Below, in pieces: positions 38,846 to 40,390 of a stretch of DNA of 40,390 nt (position 1 is the stretch's first letter; the number at the start of each line of letters is the position of its first letter). The translations under genes and the position numbers were made by a program. This DNA comes from CAZMMV01 sp964567475 (lineage in GTDB: Bacteria; Bacillota; Clostridia; Tissierellales; Tissierellaceae), in NCBI GenBank assembly GCA_964567475.1, contig CAZMMV010000007.1:1-40390 (forward strand). The letters run 5' to 3'. The notes under the pieces are model-generated. The model had not been told where the DNA came from. It ran no database searches and saw nothing but the letters and a program-made list of their open reading frames with translations.

Positions 38846-38894
38846 AAGCAAGAGGAAGGCTTGTAATGTAGCCATACTTCTCTTGCTTTTGTTT
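38846..38894 (+). terminator. Terminator of the activator gene
   Basis: AAGCAAGAG-G-AAG pairs with CTTCTCTTGCTT (one bulge), with an inner GGCT/AGCC stem, then a T-rich tail. It lies between the dyads and the sigma-54 promoter. Confidence 0.8.
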
Positions 38895-38910
38895 TGGCAC
38901 AGTTTTTGCA
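38895..38910 (+). promoter_or_regulatory. Sigma-54 (-24/-12) promoter
   Basis: TGGCAC-AGTTT-TTGCA matches the consensus TGGCAC-N5-TTGCW at every fixed base, with GG and GC ten bases apart. It lies 45 bases before the desulfidase start. Confidence 0.93.
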
Positions 38911-38955
38911 AGTATAGCTATATAGTGAGTAATTTAATACTATAGGGGTGTTAAT

Positions 38956-40230
38956 ATGGTTAATAAAGATATGGTGAAAGATTTATTAAATTTAGTAAGG
39001 GAAGAAACAATTCCTGCCATTGGTTGTACAGAACCTGTTGCAGTTGCATATGCAGCATCAGTAGCTAAAAAATATTTAGGGGAAGAAATAGAAGATTTAC
39101 AAATACATGTGAGTAAAAATATTTATAAAAATGGTAAATTTGCTATTATTCCTAATACTGGAGAAAGTGGTTTGGATTTAGCAGGAGCTTTAGGTGCTTT
39201 AGCTGGAGATTGTAAGGATGGATTGATGGTTTTAAAAAGGGTAAATAAAGAAGATATTCATAAGGCTCATAAGTTTATAGATGAAAGTAAGGTAAATCTT
39301 AAACCATTGGAAAAATCGCCAGATATATATGTGGAAGTATTTGCTAGGGGAAAGAATAATAAAGTAGAGCTTGTCTTAAAGCACAATCATGATTATATAG
39401 ATAGGGTCAAGCTTAATGATAAAATAGTTTACAAGGGCATATTAGATGATAATAAAACTAGTGTAGACTTCTTAAACAAACTAACAATAAAGAACTTAAG
39501 AGAAATAACGGAGGCTATTCCAATCGAAGAATTGGAATTTATAGAAGAAGGAATTAAAGTGAATATGAAGGCAGCCAAAAATGGTTTAAGTAAAAAAGTA
39601 GGGTTAGGTCTTGGCCTAGGATTTAAAAGATTAGAAGACCAGGGTATGATCACTATGGATGGCCCTACTAAGGCGAGAATGCTAACTGCTGCAGCTGCAG
39701 ATATGAGAATGAGTGGAGCTGTTTGCCCTATAATGACAAGTGGTGGAAGTGGAAATCAAGGAATAGGAGTTATCTTACCTATAGTAGTAATTGGTGAAGA
39801 ACATAATATGGATAGAGAAAGAATATTCAGGGCAGTATTCTTTGGACATGCAGTAAATAAGTATGTTAAAGTATTTACGGGAAAACTATCATATATGTGT
39901 GGATGTGCAATAGGAGCTGGAGTAGGAGCCAGTGCAGGCATATCTTGGCTACTAGGTGGCAATGATGAAGAAATCAGTGGAGCTTGTAACAACTTATTTG
40001 GAAATTTAACAGGCATGATATGTGATGGAGCAAAGGAAAGCTGTTCATTAAAATTGTCAGCATCAGTTTCAGAGGCAGTGGTTGCTGCCTATCTTGCAAA
40101 GGAAAATGTAGTACTTAAAGCAGGTGTAGGTATAATAGGGGAAACTATAGAAGATACTATAAAAAATGTAGGATTATTGTGTAAAGAAGATAATCCTATA
40201 GATTCAATTATATTAAAAATGATTAAATAA
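38956..40230 (+). CDS. cdsB: L-cysteine desulfidase (UPF0597/CyuA-type)
   Basis: A 424-residue iron-sulfur enzyme of the serine-dehydratase-alpha-like UPF0597 family. Members convert L-cysteine to pyruvate, ammonia and sulfide. The N-terminal EETIPAIGCTEPVAVAYA holds Cys24, the position of the catalytic cysteine in the archaeal enzyme; TSGGSGNQGIG is a loop conserved in the family; later cysteines (MCGCAIGAG, GACNNLFG, MICDGAKESC) supply the 4Fe-4S ligands. Length is normal. ATG 38956 follows ATAGGGGTG. Expression depends on a sigma-54 promoter and, by context, on the activator encoded upstream, so cysteine surplus should induce it. Confidence 0.88.
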   Translation: MVNKDMVKDLLNLVREETIPAIGCTEPVAVAYAASVAKKYLGEEIEDLQIHVSKNIYKNGKFAIIPNTGESGLDLAGALGALAGDCKDGLMVLKRVNKEDIHKAHKFIDESKVNLKPLEKSPDIYVEVFARGKNNKVELVLKHNHDYIDRVKLNDKIVYKGILDDNKTSVDFLNKLTIKNLREITEAIPIEELEFIEEGIKVNMKAAKNGLSKKVGLGLGLGFKRLEDQGMITMDGPTKARMLTAAAADMRMSGAVCPIMTSGGSGNQGIGVILPIVVIGEEHNMDRERIFRAVFFGHAVNKYVKVFTGKLSYMCGCAIGAGVGASAGISWLLGGNDEEISGACNNLFGNLTGMICDGAKESCSLKLSASVSEAVVAAYLAKENVVLKAGVGIIGETIEDTIKNVGLLCKEDNPIDSIILKMIK

Positions 40231-40270
40231 TAAAGCAATGAAAGATTCTAGAATCTTTCATTGCTTTATT
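40229..40270 (+). terminator. Terminator of the desulfidase gene, bidirectional
   Basis: A perfect 42-base palindrome (21-base arms, 40229-40249 and 40250-40270) between convergent genes, with A- and T-rich ends. Confidence 0.88.
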
Positions 40271-40301
40271 ATTACTTAATAGCTTTAAATTATTTCTTGT
40301 A

Positions 40302-40390
40302 TTATAAATTTTTAAATATATGGTCTAATATATCGAGACAATTTTTAATAGTTATTTCATTTTCATTATCAAGTTTTGGATTTAATTCTA
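40302..40390 (-). CDS. 3' end of a minus-strand gene, product unknown
   Basis: From the right edge a minus-strand frame runs 28 codons to a TAA at 40302. The peptide, ending ITIKNCLDILDHIFKNL, looks like a helical C-terminus, and the position just behind a shared terminator supports a real gene. Too short to name. Confidence 0.5.
   Translation of the reverse strand, partial: ELNPKLDNENEITIKNCLDILDHIFKNL

Noticed and set aside
1..40390. Prophage, transposon, CRISPR or integration site
   Set aside because: No transposase, integrase, phage gene, spaced direct-repeat array or tRNA-flanking att duplication is visible; the only tRNA is followed by its own terminator and a housekeeping-type regulator.

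Overview
The window is AT-rich, with short intergenic spaces, strong Shine-Dalgarno (SD) sites, frequent TTG/GTG starts, many intrinsic terminators and extended -10 promoters. Together with a T-box leader, a CIRCE element, a sigma-54 activator system, a B12-dependent ribonucleotide reductase and a peptide/amino-acid gene content, this points to an anaerobic, amino-acid-using member of Clostridia, perhaps the Tissierellales. The taxon is inferred from gene content, not from a marker gene. No prophage, transposase, CRISPR array, rRNA or replication origin is visible.

Layout. 0-7.3 kb: the end of an acetyltransferase gene, a divergent pair of short chromate-transporter-family genes, then a complete oligopeptide ABC importer (substrate-binding lipoprotein, attenuator hairpin, two permeases, two ATPases). 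7.4-12.9 kb: an orphan soluble PAS histidine kinase, a compact Old Yellow Enzyme-type reductase, and proA-proB for proline synthesis from glutamate. 12.9-13.3 kb: gene remnants. 13.3-19.9 kb: GNAT acetyltransferase, undecaprenyl-diphosphatase, a minus-strand archaeal-type ornithine cyclodeaminase-family gene behind a T-box leader whose specifier reads as proline, NhaC antiporter, a secreted NlpC/P60 wall hydrolase with a WalR-like box upstream, and a DJ-1/PfpI protein. 20-26.6 kb: a second decayed stretch, a zinc-ribbon methyltransferase, an esterase, a flavodoxin-ferredoxin fusion, a TetR regulator, then a radical SAM enzyme with a VTT membrane protein. Divergent to the latter is a radical SAM paralogue that has lost its cluster cysteines. 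26.7-33.9 kb: htpG under CIRCE control, a DUF445 membrane protein, class II ribonucleotide reductase with candidate NrdR boxes, and an Eis-type acetyltransferase. 34-36.7 kb: a coiled-coil exported protein plus ftsE and ftsX. 36.8-40.4 kb: tRNA-Ala(GGC), a sigma-54-dependent activator, three upstream dyads, a textbook -24/-12 promoter, and a cysteine desulfidase gene; the 3' end of a minus-strand gene closes the window.

How the parts work together. The peptide importer supplies amino acids. Proline can be made from glutamate (proAB) and, by inference from the T-box, from ornithine when charged tRNA-Pro is scarce. Surplus cysteine would be degraded by the sigma-54-controlled desulfidase. Wall growth is represented by uppP, the NlpC/P60 hydrolase and ftsEX with its coiled-coil partner. 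The observations most worth a second look are the proline T-box on a truncated ornithine-cyclodeaminase-family gene, the active/inactive radical SAM pair, the FtsE whose ABC signature carries Trp in place of Gly next to an FtsEX partner without a visible hydrolase domain, and the three dyads that look like enhancer sites for the cysteine regulator.
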